The notes beneath the pieces were generated by a model. That model was not told where the DNA came from. It saw only the letters and a program-made list of their open reading frames with translations, and did not search any database. From contig CP048620.1 in assembly GCA_015698305.1 (NCBI GenBank), positions 832,557-896,556 on the forward strand: 64,000 nucleotides of DNA. Direction: 5' to 3'. Positions 1 through 8,386 of this stretch are shown here, one piece after another. How positions within the stretch are numbered: the stretch's first letter is position 1; every line of letters begins with the position of its first letter. Source of the DNA: Candidatus Nitrohelix vancouverensis. GTDB taxonomy: Bacteria > Nitrospinota > Nitrospinia > Nitrospinales > VA-1. The position numbers and the translations under genes are program-made.

Positions 1-533
1 GGAAAACCGGATCGCTCAAAGCTATTTTCGAAGACCTCGGTCTGGCTGTCGACGCGGAAGAGTTCAACGCCATTCTCTACACCATCATGGGATCGGATGA
101 CTACAAGCTGGAATCGGTATTCGACCTGATTTTTGGCGGGGAAGGAAAACTGTTCTACGACAAGACGCAACATAATGCGTTCTACACGCACCTGCGCGAG
201 TTGTTGTTTCAGGTCTGCGAAGACCTCAAGGAACCGGAGTCTTTACTCATCACGCGACTGCGCGATAACGTGGTGCGCACCAAACTGCGCCTGATCGGCC
301 TTCTACGTTTCCTCGAAAAAAATGAAGTGGGCCTGAAAGACCTGCCGCTGGAAATTCTGGAGCAGATCGTCGATATCGACCATTACTGCACGCAGACCCT
401 GCGCGAACTGGCGCAACGCAACCCCATGCCGGAGATCACCTTCCTGCGCGACTCGCGCCTTACGCTGAAAATCATCGAGCCGCATATCGACAAACTCGAA
501 GAAGATATCTACTACCGCCTCGACGTCTACTAA
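1..533 (+). CDS. Unknown protein, 5' end outside window
   Basis: The reading frame is open from base 3 with no start codon near the edge, so this is the C-terminal part (about 176 residues) of a longer protein. It is rich in charged helices, with a segment FDLIFGGEGKLFYDKTQHNA followed by leucine-rich amphipathic helices, and it ends in EDIYYRLDVY. There is no signal peptide or membrane segment in the visible part. I do not recognise the family. An internal ATG at 87 exists, but the codons before it continue the same style of sequence, so it is unlikely to be the true start. Copies of a dispersed intergenic repeat follow directly after the stop codon. Confidence 0.7.
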   Translation, partial: KTGSLKAIFEDLGLAVDAEEFNAILYTIMGSDDYKLESVFDLIFGGEGKLFYDKTQHNAFYTHLRELLFQVCEDLKEPESLLITRLRDNVVRTKLRLIGLLRFLEKNEVGLKDLPLEILEQIVDIDHYCTQTLRELAQRNPMPEITFLRDSRLTLKIIEPHIDKLEEDIYYRLDVY

Positions 534-750
534 CCAGCGTGCCGCTGGACTCTTAATGGCTCCACTCGTATTGCTATCAAATCCATTAGGCGCAATCTAA
601 ACATCTACGGCTCTTATCCCCGGACGAAGTCCGCCCGGCCAGCGTGCCGCTGGTCCCTTAATGGCTCCACTCGCACTGCTATCCATCCCGTTGGTCGCAT
701 TTAAGCGGACGAAGTCCGTCCCCTCTCCCCCGGAGGGAGAGGGCTAGGGT
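533..750. repeat. Dispersed intergenic repeat, two tandem units
   Basis: Two units about 106 bp apart begin with CCAGCGTGCCGCTGG and continue CCTTAATGGCTCCACTCG, then a variable part ending near CGGACGAAGTCCG. A further CCTCTCCC/GGGAGAGGG inverted repeat follows at about 721-745. Related units occur at about 4070-4600. The rest of the gap to 845 is AT-rich and shows no gene. The short palindromes (CCAGCGTGCCGCTGG, CGGACGAAGTCCG) could fold in RNA or DNA, as REP-like elements do. Confidence 0.7.
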
Positions 751-845
751 GAGGGGGCGTGGACATTCATTATTAATATGTAATTGGTCGTTCTTGATTA
801 TTTTAAGAAAACAGGTAAAGGCTTGATGTTATTTGCAGGAATGGT

Positions 846-2045
846 CTACGCCGCTCGTTGCATCGAGCTCTTACCTGAATCATTAAAATTTTGAGTTGTG
901 TATGGTAGGTTTGAAAAGGGAGAAAGCCTGCTCAATCTTCCCCCTGCGTAGCGGGCGCCAGCGTCGGAGACGCCGTTCTGGTTGAGGTCCTGCCAGATTT
1001 TGAGGTCGGAGAACAGGGCGTCGTTGGCGTCGATGACGCCGTCGGCGTTGGAGTCCAGATCGCTGAGCGCGGCGAAACCGTCTGCGGCGGTTCCCGTTCC
1101 TCCGTTAATAGAGGTCGCGTCGCCGAACAGTTCGGAGCCGTTGTCGATCGTTCCGTTCGCGTCCCGATCCAGCGCGAGCAAACCGTCGTCGGCGCCGACC
1201 CACGCGGTGCGCTCGGCGAAGCCGTTGTTGTCGAGATCGAAATTGACGGTCGAGCTGTTGAGGTCGGAGACCTCCAGCCCATCGCCATCCAAATCCAAAG
1301 TTAAGGGATCAAGACGGATTCGGGGAGGCGTTTCTGCAAGGAGGAAGTCTGCATTAACTTTGAAGAAGGCGTCTGAAATCTCTCTATTGGGGTCGCCCAC
1401 GATTTCAAAATAAACTCCAACTAATTCTTTTAAAGTTTCATAATCTAAATTACCAACATTCTCATATAGACCAACCGCGCCATTTAGCAAATAGCTAGCT
1501 AGCGCCTCATATTTTCTCAAGCTCTCTGGCAGATTAGATGCCCCGCGCGTTTCCATCTCCTCACGAATGACATTAAAAAATTCACTGTTTGGAGACAGTT
1601 TCTGGACAGCTAGAGTATGCCCTGGATAATCTTCCTCTTCCAATCCCGGGAAGTGCTCTAGCATTTTTTGCCTATCAGTTGTCAAAATGGTTTCAAATGT
1701 TGGGAATCCCTCTGGGCCTAGCGCTTGTTCTATCAATGTACGAGCAAGATCGTCTGAGTTTGCCTGAAAGGTACTTTCAAAATCAAAGTTAGGATCAGAC
1801 GTAAGGCCTCTGTTAACAGAAGCGAATTCAACAATAGTTCTTACTAATCCGTTATAAAAATTGGTGGGATCATTGCCATTGATGCCAATGGCTTTATTGA
1901 AAAATTCGGTCGAATTAGGATTAGCATCAGTGGCTACTGCCGAAATTGCTTTCATTAATTCGTAGCCAGCAGTGTAGTTTCCTGTGTCTAGATAGTTTTG
2001 TAGAACGTTTCTATTTTGTTCAACTAATTCGCTCAACGTAGCCAT
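846..2045 (-). CDS. RTX/hemolysin-type protein, C-terminally truncated
   Basis: The first 240 or so residues are a helical region I cannot assign. From about residue 245 it matches the aspartate- and glycine-rich segment found in large hemolysin-type calcium-binding proteins: LDPLTLDLDGDGLE, then DLDNNG, LDRDANGTIDNGSELFGD, DLDSNADGVID and IWQDLNQNGVSDAG. In such proteins this segment is normally followed by GEL-type sequence and a long C-terminal part carrying the type I secretion signal. Here homology stops after about residue 363 and a short unrelated tail (ARYAGGRLSRL onward) runs to the stop. It starts 3 bp after the stop of the preceding minus-strand gene, so the two are co-transcribed, downstream of an HlyD-like gene. 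The missing C-terminus makes export by a type I system doubtful. Confidence 0.7.
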   Translation of the reverse strand: MATLSELVEQNRNVLQNYLDTGNYTAGYELMKAISAVATDANPNSTEFFNKAIGINGNDPTNFYNGLVRTIVEFASVNRGLTSDPNFDFESTFQANSDDLARTLIEQALGPEGFPTFETILTTDRQKMLEHFPGLEEEDYPGHTLAVQKLSPNSEFFNVIREEMETRGASNLPESLRKYEALASYLLNGAVGLYENVGNLDYETLKELVGVYFEIVGDPNREISDAFFKVNADFLLAETPPRIRLDPLTLDLDGDGLEVSDLNSSTVNFDLDNNGFAERTAWVGADDGLLALDRDANGTIDNGSELFGDATSINGGTGTAADGFAALSDLDSNADGVIDANDALFSDLKIWQDLNQNGVSDAGARYAGGRLSRLSPFSNLPYTTQNFNDSGKSSMQRAA

Positions 2046-2048
2046 CGC

Positions 2049-2765
2049 TTAATTCTCCTTATTTTTCTGAATAGGTTTTGGATTAAAACTTGTGATTAAA
2101 TTAAAGACCGATTCGTCAAGGGACACCATATTATTAAAATGCTTTTTTAAATACATGTACTCAATTTTAAAATCTCCATTCCAGGTTGTTTTACCTATGC
2201 AAGACAAAAGTATACAAGTTACGGTAGATAGACGGTCATTGTCTTGAGTGATTACGAAAGTCCCTGAGTATCGATCCATGCTTTCGAACGTTTGCCTTGT
2301 ATAGCGAGTGATTTTATCTGATTCTTTTATTCCATCAGGCAATGGGTGTTTCTTAATGCTGGGAAATCTTGGAATTGTATTTTCCGTTGTGTAACGTCCT
2401 GGATTATTTTTATTATTGAATAGGTCTTTGGGATCATTAGATGGAGGAACATTTTCCAGTGTAATACTGACCCTGTCGCTTTCTGATGGAAGTTTGGTTG
2501 CAAATCTATGCGCTGTTTCTTTAGTGAAAGGAACCATGCCAGGGTATGCGGCTCTTAATCGAACCTTATTACCCTCTATCCCCCACAAATATTCCTTAGG
2601 CACATCAATGTGGTAAAGGTCTCGAAAGAAGAAAACCTGGCTATCCAGATACGCTTGTCTTTCAGCCTGTTCCTTTTCTTTAAGAAAATTCCAATACAAT
2701 AGAGCCAGGATAAAGATCATAAAAATGATCCAGAAGGATTTCCGCTTGTAAAAAACTTTGCTCAT
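2049..2765 (-). CDS. Single-pass membrane protein of unknown function
   Basis: This 238-residue protein begins with a basic segment (MSKVFYKRK) and one hydrophobic helix at about residues 10-27 (FWIIFMIFILALLYW), then a long soluble domain. That topology suggests an inner-membrane anchor with a periplasmic domain. Two cysteines lie close together near residues 184-189 (CILLSC). I do not recognise the domain. It lies between an HlyD-like gene and the RTX-like gene on the same strand, with a 3-bp gap to the latter, so it may be an accessory (immunity, chaperone or secretion) factor of that cluster. Base composition is more AT-rich than the flanking housekeeping genes. Confidence 0.65.
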   Translation of the reverse strand: MSKVFYKRKSFWIIFMIFILALLYWNFLKEKEQAERQAYLDSQVFFFRDLYHIDVPKEYLWGIEGNKVRLRAAYPGMVPFTKETAHRFATKLPSESDRVSITLENVPPSNDPKDLFNNKNNPGRYTTENTIPRFPSIKKHPLPDGIKESDKITRYTRQTFESMDRYSGTFVITQDNDRLSTVTCILLSCIGKTTWNGDFKIEYMYLKKHFNNMVSLDESVFNLITSFNPKPIQKNKEN

Positions 2766-2819
2766 ATGTTTCTCCCGGTACGTTGCAATACTTAGATTTC
2801 TGATTTTCTCAAGTTTCTA

Positions 2820-4034
2820 TCACCGTTCCCGTATGGCTTCCTGTTTGTAGCGCAGGAGCGGGCTGAGGAAATATTCGATCAGTTTGCGTTTCCCCGTTTT
2901 AATCTCCACCATCACCGACATGCCCGGTCCCAGGTTCACCCATTTGTCATTGATCTGGATTTTTGTTTTCTTGATGAGCACGCGACACTGGTAAATGAGG
3001 CCGAGGTTCTCATCCGCAATCGCATCGTTGGACAGATCGATGATGGTCCCTTCGATGAAGCCGTATTTGGTGAAGTCGAAGGTGTCGATCTTGACCTCCG
3101 CCTCCTGTCCCTCCTCCACAAAGCCGATGTCTTTGTTGAGAACGAATGCCTCCACTTCCAGTTCCGTCGATTCGGGAACGATTTGCATGAGTTCCTGCGC
3201 CGGAGTCACCACGCCGCCGACGGTGTGGATGGCGAGTTGCTGGACGGCTCCGTCGATAGGAGAAACGAGGACCTGCTGTTTGTTGCGTTGACGGGTCTTT
3301 ACGATTTCTTGCGTGACCGCGTCGATTTGTTGGTTGGTTTCGCTGAGTTCCTGGAGGTTGTTCTTCTGCACTTCGGCCTTGAGCGTGTCGAGTTGGGCTG
3401 TGATCGCTGAAATGGAAGCGCTCAGTTCATGAACCTGTGCGCGGTAGCCTGCCAGGTCTTGCTCTTGCTGAATGCGTTGTTGCTCCATTTCCAGATACTG
3501 GTGGCGCGAGGTGATCTCCTGCTCCATGAGGGTCTTGTAAGATTGTGTGCGTTCGGTGATGAGCGGTAGCGTGCCTTGCAGTTTGAGGACGGAGGTCATG
3601 GCCCGGTCGCGTTCTGCAGAGCGTTTATCCCATTCTCTCTCCAGCCCCTGTTTGCGAAACAGATACTCGTTGACCTGTTCGATGAACAGGTTCTGCTGGG
3701 TGGCGATGTCTTTCATTTTCACGGAATCGGGCACATCGTGGAACAGTTTGAAATATTCGCCTTGCCAGTTCGGCGGAATCTCGCGTTGTTGCAGGAGTCT
3801 TTGAAAGGCCTCTTGCCGGGTCTGTTGCAGTTGCAGGGTTTCGAGGCGTTGCCGGAATTGCGAGGCATCGGCTTGTATGAGCGTGTTGTCGAGGGTGATG
3901 AAAGACGAGAGCGACTTCGGATAGATGCGTTTGGTATTCCGTTGAGTTTGACCTTGCATGCCCCGCCCGGAGAAATTTGGAGTTCCAAACCTGGCTGAGC
4001 GGAAATGATGACACCAAGCCATCTGCAAAGTCAA
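2820..4034 (-). CDS. HlyD-family adaptor, N-terminus degraded
   Basis: From about residue 50 to the end this is a membrane fusion protein of type I secretion systems. It has LDNTLIQADASQFRQRLE, a long coiled coil (about 55-265), then the lipoyl-like half-motif VLVSPIDGAVQQLAIHTVGGVV, the beta-barrel part and the end piece GMSVMVEIKTGKRKLIEYFLSPLLR, which is the classical HlyD C-terminus. The normal start of the family (cytoplasmic tail, transmembrane helix and first lipoyl half) is missing. Instead there are about 48 residues of low-complexity sequence (MTLQMAWCHHF onward) with no hydrophobic segment. No ABC ATPase or TolC gene is present. The gene is probably a remnant, perhaps truncated by the repeat-rich DNA upstream; residues 1-48 are unlikely to be genuine protein. 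Confidence 0.7.
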   Translation of the reverse strand: MTLQMAWCHHFRSARFGTPNFSGRGMQGQTQRNTKRIYPKSLSSFITLDNTLIQADASQFRQRLETLQLQQTRQEAFQRLLQQREIPPNWQGEYFKLFHDVPDSVKMKDIATQQNLFIEQVNEYLFRKQGLEREWDKRSAERDRAMTSVLKLQGTLPLITERTQSYKTLMEQEITSRHQYLEMEQQRIQQEQDLAGYRAQVHELSASISAITAQLDTLKAEVQKNNLQELSETNQQIDAVTQEIVKTRQRNKQQVLVSPIDGAVQQLAIHTVGGVVTPAQELMQIVPESTELEVEAFVLNKDIGFVEEGQEAEVKIDTFDFTKYGFIEGTIIDLSNDAIADENLGLIYQCRVLIKKTKIQINDKWVNLGPGMSVMVEIKTGKRKLIEYFLSPLLRYKQEAIRER

Positions 4035-4069
4035 ATATTAGCTATCCGGCAGTGCGCCGCCAGCGTGCC

Positions 4070-4600
4070 GCCCGGCCAGCGTGCCGCTGGACCCTTAATG
4101 GCTCCACTCCCTTTGCTATTAATCCAGCTGGGCGCAATTGGAGCCGTCATCGCGAGCGCCTGGTAAGGCGCGTGGCGATCCAGCGGCGTTGGGCGTTCCA
4201 TGAAAGTCACTGGATTGCTTCGTCGCTAATGCTCCTCGCAATGACGTCACTTCGAGTGCAATCGAAACTTTGCAGTTATTTATCATACGGGTGAAACCCG
4301 TCTCCCTCACCCAGCCCTCTCCCTCAGGGAGAGGGTTTTCTAACGCTCAACTCTTTCTGCCATCAATCCCGTTGGGTGTAATTGGAAAGTTACGGCCATC
4401 TTCCTGCGGACGTAGTCCGCTCCTCTCCCTGAGGGAGAGGGGTCATTGAATGGTTTCTCGTAATGCTATTAATGATGTTGGGCGCAAATGAAACGTTCCG
4501 GCATAGTCCGCGCCCCCTCACCCAGCCCTCTCCCTGAGGGAGAGGGGTCATTGAATGGTTTCTCGTATTGCTATTAAAGATGTTGAACGCAATTGTAACG
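4070..4600. repeat. Cluster of dispersed intergenic repeats
   Basis: This gene-free stretch is made almost entirely of short repeats. Units include CCAGCGTGCCGCTGG (as at 534 and 640), a TGGATTGCTTCGTCGCT / CTCCTCGCAATGACG unit (about 4210-4245, seen again near 32797), and CCCTCTCCCTGAGGGAGAGG palindromes. A segment starting TCATTGAATGGTTTCTCGTA occurs twice, about 104 bp apart (near 4444 and 4548). It lies just upstream of the degraded HlyD start and downstream of sugE. Short open frames inside it are not credible genes. Confidence 0.75.
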
Positions 4601-4609
4601 TTACGGCGA

Positions 4610-4945
4610 TCAGCCAGCAGGCGAAGCCTGCGCCGTGACGAATTTCAGGCCGATGATGCTTCCGACCAGCAGGGTGAGGAAGAACAGGTGCCAGCGCGTG
4701 GCGGGGTCCTCGAATATGTATATCCCGACGAGAACGGTTCCGAAGGCGCCGATGCCGGTCCACACGGCGTAGGCGGTTCCTAGGGGAATGGTCTTCATCG
4801 CCAGGCTGAGCAACCAGAAGCTGAGGATCGAGAAAAAGATGAACGCTAGCGTCGGCATCATGCGGCTGAAGTTTTCGGAAAACTTCAGGCTCGTCGTCAT
4901 GCCCACTTCAAAAATTCCCGCCGATATCAAATAGATCCAACTCAT
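4610..4945 (-). CDS. sugE: SMR-family exporter, SugE/Gdx type
   Basis: This 111-residue protein has four hydrophobic helices, the normal size of small multidrug resistance proteins. It has the membrane glutamate at the start of helix 1 (ISAGIFEVG) and the SugE/Gdx signature LGTAYAVWTGIGAFGT in helix 3. SugE/Gdx members are proton-coupled antiporters that export guanidinium and, in some cases, quaternary ammonium compounds; they act as dual-topology dimers in the inner membrane. I chose the ATG at 4945 (MSWIYLISAG) because GAGGAG lies seven bases upstream and family members start there; an in-frame ATG at 4984 would add 13 hydrophilic residues. It follows miaB on the same strand at a 120-bp distance. 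I saw no guanidine riboswitch upstream. Confidence 0.88.
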   Translation of the reverse strand: MSWIYLISAGIFEVGMTTSLKFSENFSRMMPTLAFIFFSILSFWLLSLAMKTIPLGTAYAVWTGIGAFGTVLVGIYIFEDPATRWHLFFLTLLVGSIIGLKFVTAQASPAG

Positions 4946-4992
4946 AGCAATCTCCTCATCCAAGTCCATTGGAAGAATTATCAAAGTTCGAA

Positions 4993-5011
4993 AAGCAGAA
5001 CAGGTCTGCTT
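4993..5011 (-). terminator. Possible hairpin downstream of miaB
   Basis: AAGCAGA at 4993-4999 pairs with TCTGCTT at 5005-5011 around a five-base loop. It lies between the miaB stop and the sugE start. There is no clear U-run on the minus strand, so it may be an attenuator, a processing site or chance. Confidence 0.3.
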
Positions 5012-5065
5012 CGATTTTCAGGTAAAAGGGAAACGGTGTTGCGAATATAAAACGGGGCGAATCGA

Positions 5066-6415
5066 TCAGCCGACGACGGCGGGCAGGTTGGCAACGCCGG
5101 ACAGGCTGTGTCCGCGCACGTCTTCCACCAGGACCGATACCCGTTCGCCGGGTTGAACCTGCTTGAGGGGATCGGGGAAAAACACGCTCCAGTAATGCGG
5201 GGAGCGCCCTCTCATGAGGCCTTTGCCGCGCGATGCGGGGCCCTCCACCAGCGCTTCCACTTCGGTTCCGATAAAGCGTTGGCCCTGTTCGAGGGTCAGT
5301 CTGTTTTGCAATTCGATGGTGCGTTGCAGGCGTTCTCTTTTTTCCAGTTCGGACACGGTGTCGGGAATTTCCGCCGCCGGGGTGTTCGGGCGCGGACTGT
5401 ATTGAAACATGAAGCTACTGGAATAGCCCACCCACTCCATCAAATCCAGGGTGTCTTCAAACTCCCGCTCGGTCTCGCTGGGATAGCCGATGATGACATC
5501 CGTTGAAAACGACATATCAGGAACCTTGTTGCGCACCAGGTCGATCAAGGCGCGATATTCCGCAACCGTGTGTCCGCGTCTCATCTCTTCCAGAATCCGG
5601 TCGTTGCCGCTCTGCACCGGCAGATGCAGGTGATTCACCAACACATCCAGATCCTGATAGGCCTGCACCAGCTCCGGCGTGAAATCCTTGGGATGGCTGG
5701 TGGTGAAGCGCAAACGTTGCAGGCCGGGAACCTCGGCGACGCGATACAGCAGTTCATGAAATTCGGTCGGTTCGATCAAGCCGCGTTTGCCGTAGGCGTT
5801 GACGTTCTGCCCCAGCAGGATGATCTCCTTCGCGCCGCGTCGAACCAGTTGTTCCGCCTCGGCGACGATCTCCGCCGCTTCGCGGGACTTTTCCCGTCCG
5901 CGGGTGAAGGGAACCACGCAGAAGCTGCAAAACTTGTCGCATCCCTTAATTATATTAATGAAGGAACTCGGGTCCGCAGGTCGGTCTAGCGGATGCGCCA
6001 GGTCGGGAATCGAGTATTCTTTCGCGCGGTCGAACTCCGTCCAGACGCGCGGCTTGCGCGATGTTTGCGCATGCTGAACGACATCAGAAATCTGCTCAAC
6101 GCAATCCGGCCCCATGATGAAGTCAATGAAGGGCGCTTTTTTAAGTATATTTTCGCCTTCCTGCTGAGCCAGACAACCCGCCATGCCCAGCACTAGTCCG
6201 GGATTTTTGGCCTTCAAGGGACGAAAATGGCCAAAAAGGGAATAAATTTTATTCTCCGCTTTCTCGCGTATTGAACAGGTGTTGACGATGATGAGATCGG
6301 CGTTTTCCGGCTCGTGCGTGCGGAAATAACCGGAATGGAACAGGAGCAGTTCCATTCGGTCCGTGTCTGCCACATTCATCTGGCAACCGAAGGTATCTAG
6401 ATAAACTTGTTTCAT
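5066..6415 (-). CDS. miaB: tRNA-2-methylthio-N6-dimethylallyladenosine synthase
   Basis: MiaB is a radical-SAM methylthiotransferase that adds the 2-methylthio group to N6-isopentenyl-A37 of tRNAs reading UNN codons. At 449 residues it is full length. The N-terminal MTTase domain carries the auxiliary-cluster cysteines C11, C47 and C81. The radical SAM motif GCDKFCSFC gives C159, C163 and C166, followed by VVPFTRGREKSR, typical of MiaB. A TRAM domain for tRNA binding covers the last 65 or so residues. The ATG at 6415 is preceded by AAAGGT. It appears to be transcribed alone or with sugE. Nothing is missing. Confidence 0.96.
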   Translation of the reverse strand: MKQVYLDTFGCQMNVADTDRMELLLFHSGYFRTHEPENADLIIVNTCSIREKAENKIYSLFGHFRPLKAKNPGLVLGMAGCLAQQEGENILKKAPFIDFIMGPDCVEQISDVVQHAQTSRKPRVWTEFDRAKEYSIPDLAHPLDRPADPSSFINIIKGCDKFCSFCVVPFTRGREKSREAAEIVAEAEQLVRRGAKEIILLGQNVNAYGKRGLIEPTEFHELLYRVAEVPGLQRLRFTTSHPKDFTPELVQAYQDLDVLVNHLHLPVQSGNDRILEEMRRGHTVAEYRALIDLVRNKVPDMSFSTDVIIGYPSETEREFEDTLDLMEWVGYSSSFMFQYSPRPNTPAAEIPDTVSELEKRERLQRTIELQNRLTLEQGQRFIGTEVEALVEGPASRGKGLMRGRSPHYWSVFFPDPLKQVQPGERVSVLVEDVRGHSLSGVANLPAVVG

Positions 6416-6643
6416 AACCTTTAAATCTAAATGAAAAACTTTGCCATTTCAACAGAATCTTCAACAAATTCACCCTATAATTTGTTAAAATTTACTGTAT
6501 TTTCAATATAGTTATAATTTTTATTATTGACAAATATATTATCTTTAATTAATGTCTAATGTATTCCAAAAAATATTTAGCCCAAAGAAGATAATGGGTT
6601 AAGCGTAGCATCATCATTACCATCTTATCGCAAGAGGGGGGGA

Positions 6644-6883
6644 TTGACTGTGGCCGAAACAAATTGCGTACGGCAAATAAGAGAGTCGAAAATGATGAGC
6701 AAGGCCGAACTTGCGCGCAAAGCCAGCGTGACAGTTCAGACCATCGACAGAATCGAGAAGGGAAACGAATGTCGATTGGACACCAAGCGAAAAATCATTT
6801 TGGCCCTGGGTTACAAACTGGCGGATCGATCGCGTATTTTTATGAACCCCGATGAAGAACCCGGAAACGGTTCGAATTCGTAA
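6644..6883 (+). CDS. Small XRE-type HTH regulator
   Basis: This 79-residue protein has one Cro/C1-type helix-turn-helix at about residues 10-60: IRESKMMSKAELARKASVTVQTIDRIEKG, then RKIILALGYKLAD. It has little else, so it is a DNA-binding domain alone. The start is a TTG at 6644 (or GTG at 6650) after a strong AGAGGGGGGGA ribosome-binding stretch; no ATG fits. It lies upstream of the pil operon on the same strand, but more than 400 bp away, so a regulatory link to the pilus genes is only a guess. The 5' flank (6416-6643) is very AT-rich. Confidence 0.8.
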   Translation: MTVAETNCVRQIRESKMMSKAELARKASVTVQTIDRIEKGNECRLDTKRKIILALGYKLADRSRIFMNPDEEPGNGSNS

Positions 6884-7294
6884 ATAAAATACGGTCCCTA
6901 AAGTTTGTCCGATTCAATACGGCTTGGGCTCGATCCTTAGAGGAGCGACAGTCCAGGAATAGATCGGGTTCCGTTCAAGTCGGGCAATCGGAACATTAGC
7001 GTCGAATATCGGGAGAATTTTAAGGTCGATCGGCGATAGAACACAAGCTTGCCATAACGCTTAACGAAAGGATACGCGAAGAACTTTAAATTTTTCAAAA
7101 GATTGGCTTATGAAGCCACAGCGAATCAAATAATTTTATATGCCCCAGATATTATTTATAAAATTTCATAACTAATTTTTTTATAGTTTATTTTTATGAC
7201 CTTTTAAATTATAATATCTAAAATATTATACCTTATTCGAGTTAGAAGATGAGCGAGAGATTGATTGTCCACCTCACTATAAAGTTTACCAACA
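6884..7294. other. Gene-free stretch before the pil operon
   Basis: I see no coding frame or RNA gene in these 411 bases. The last 200 bases are strongly AT-rich (about 7080-7240), with runs such as ATAATTTTATAT, and probably hold the promoter of the pil operon, although I could not place convincing -35 and -10 boxes at the right spacing. Confidence 0.5.
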
Positions 7295-8386
7295 ATGTTT
7301 CTTTCTAAAGACACGCCGCTGGTTGCAGTCGATATTGGCTCGTATTCCGTCAAGCTGGCGCAATTGAACTTGAAGAAGAATAAACCCGAGCTACTCAGCT
7401 TCGGCTTATTGCCTTTGGAGCAGGAATGTCTGGTAGACGGTTCCATTCAAAAGCCCGATGAAGTGATTGAGGCGATTGGCAGACTGTTAAAAGCCGAAAA
7501 AATTGAATCGAAATTCGCGGTATCCTCTCTCGCCAGCGAAGCGGTTATCACCAAGCGCATCAAAGTTCCGGAAATGAGTCGCGAGGAACTGGAAGAGCGT
7601 ATTAATGAGGAAGCGGAACAATACATTCCTTTTGATATCGACGATGTGAGTTTGAGTTTTCAGATTCTGGGACCTGCCGAGATGGACCTTCCCGATGAAG
7701 AAGGAGCGGAAGCGGAGGATCAGGGCCCTAAAATGGAGATCCTGCTGGTTGCCGTTCAGCGCGAAATCATTGACAACCGGATCGATGTTCTTTCCGATGC
7801 GGGTCTCAAGCCGGTCATCATGGACCTCGATGTTTTCGCCACGGTCAACGCGGCCAATCTCATTTCAAGCGTCGACGAATTTGACTCGGTCGCTCTCATT
7901 GATCTTGGAGATTCCTTCACGCACCTCAATATATTATCGAATGGCGTCACAGCCGTCACGCGCGACATTCCTATCGGCGGCGGCCAATGCGCGCAGAAAT
8001 TGATTTCCAAATTTGACCTGCCTTTCAAAGAGGCGACGCGCGTTAAATTGGGAGCCTTGCCTTCCGGCATTGAAACCGAAGAGGTTCTCGATATCATTCG
8101 CAGGTCTTTTGAAAAAATCACCGCCGAGTTGGTCAAAACATTTGAATATTATCAAAACACGCAATCGCTCGCCATCGAACGGATCATTCTGTGCGGCGGC
8201 GGCGCGATGATTCCCGGCGTCGATCATTTATTCATGAACCAGTTCAAGACGCCCGTGGAGATCATGGATCCTTTGTCGGCGATCAAGTACAACCCGAAGA
8301 ATTTTGAAATAGAAACCATGAGAGCGGTCGCGCCGTTGACGGCAGTCGCTCTTGGCCTGGCGACGCGGCGATTCGATTACAAATGA
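7295..8386 (+). CDS. pilM: Type IV pilus assembly protein PilM
   Basis: PilM is the cytoplasmic, actin-like (FtsA-fold) protein of the type IV pilus alignment complex and binds the N-terminal tail of PilN. The 363 residues are the usual length. Visible motifs are the first phosphate-binding loop VAVDIGSYSVKLAQL (about 10-24), the second VALIDLGDSFTHLNIL and the third IILCGGGAMIPGVD near the end. It is the first gene of a pilM-N-O-P-Q order and overlaps pilN by four bases (ATGA), which implies translational coupling. The ATG start gives MFLSKDTPLVAVDIG, the normal PilM beginning, although the ribosome-binding site is weak. Confidence 0.95.
   Translation: MFLSKDTPLVAVDIGSYSVKLAQLNLKKNKPELLSFGLLPLEQECLVDGSIQKPDEVIEAIGRLLKAEKIESKFAVSSLASEAVITKRIKVPEMSREELEERINEEAEQYIPFDIDDVSLSFQILGPAEMDLPDEEGAEAEDQGPKMEILLVAVQREIIDNRIDVLSDAGLKPVIMDLDVFATVNAANLISSVDEFDSVALIDLGDSFTHLNILSNGVTAVTRDIPIGGGQCAQKLISKFDLPFKEATRVKLGALPSGIETEEVLDIIRRSFEKITAELVKTFEYYQNTQSLAIERIILCGGGAMIPGVDHLFMNQFKTPVEIMDPLSAIKYNPKNFEIETMRAVAPLTAVALGLATRRFDYK

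Noticed and set aside
3625-4017. Frameshift explanation for the HlyD N-terminus
   Set aside because: I examined the other minus-strand frames upstream of the homologous part; none shows a transmembrane helix or lipoyl motif, so a simple frameshift does not explain the loss.
4946-5065. Guanidine riboswitch upstream of the SugE-type exporter
   Set aside because: I looked for the loop motif of guanidine-II and the conserved core of guanidine-I and found neither; only a simple hairpin is present.
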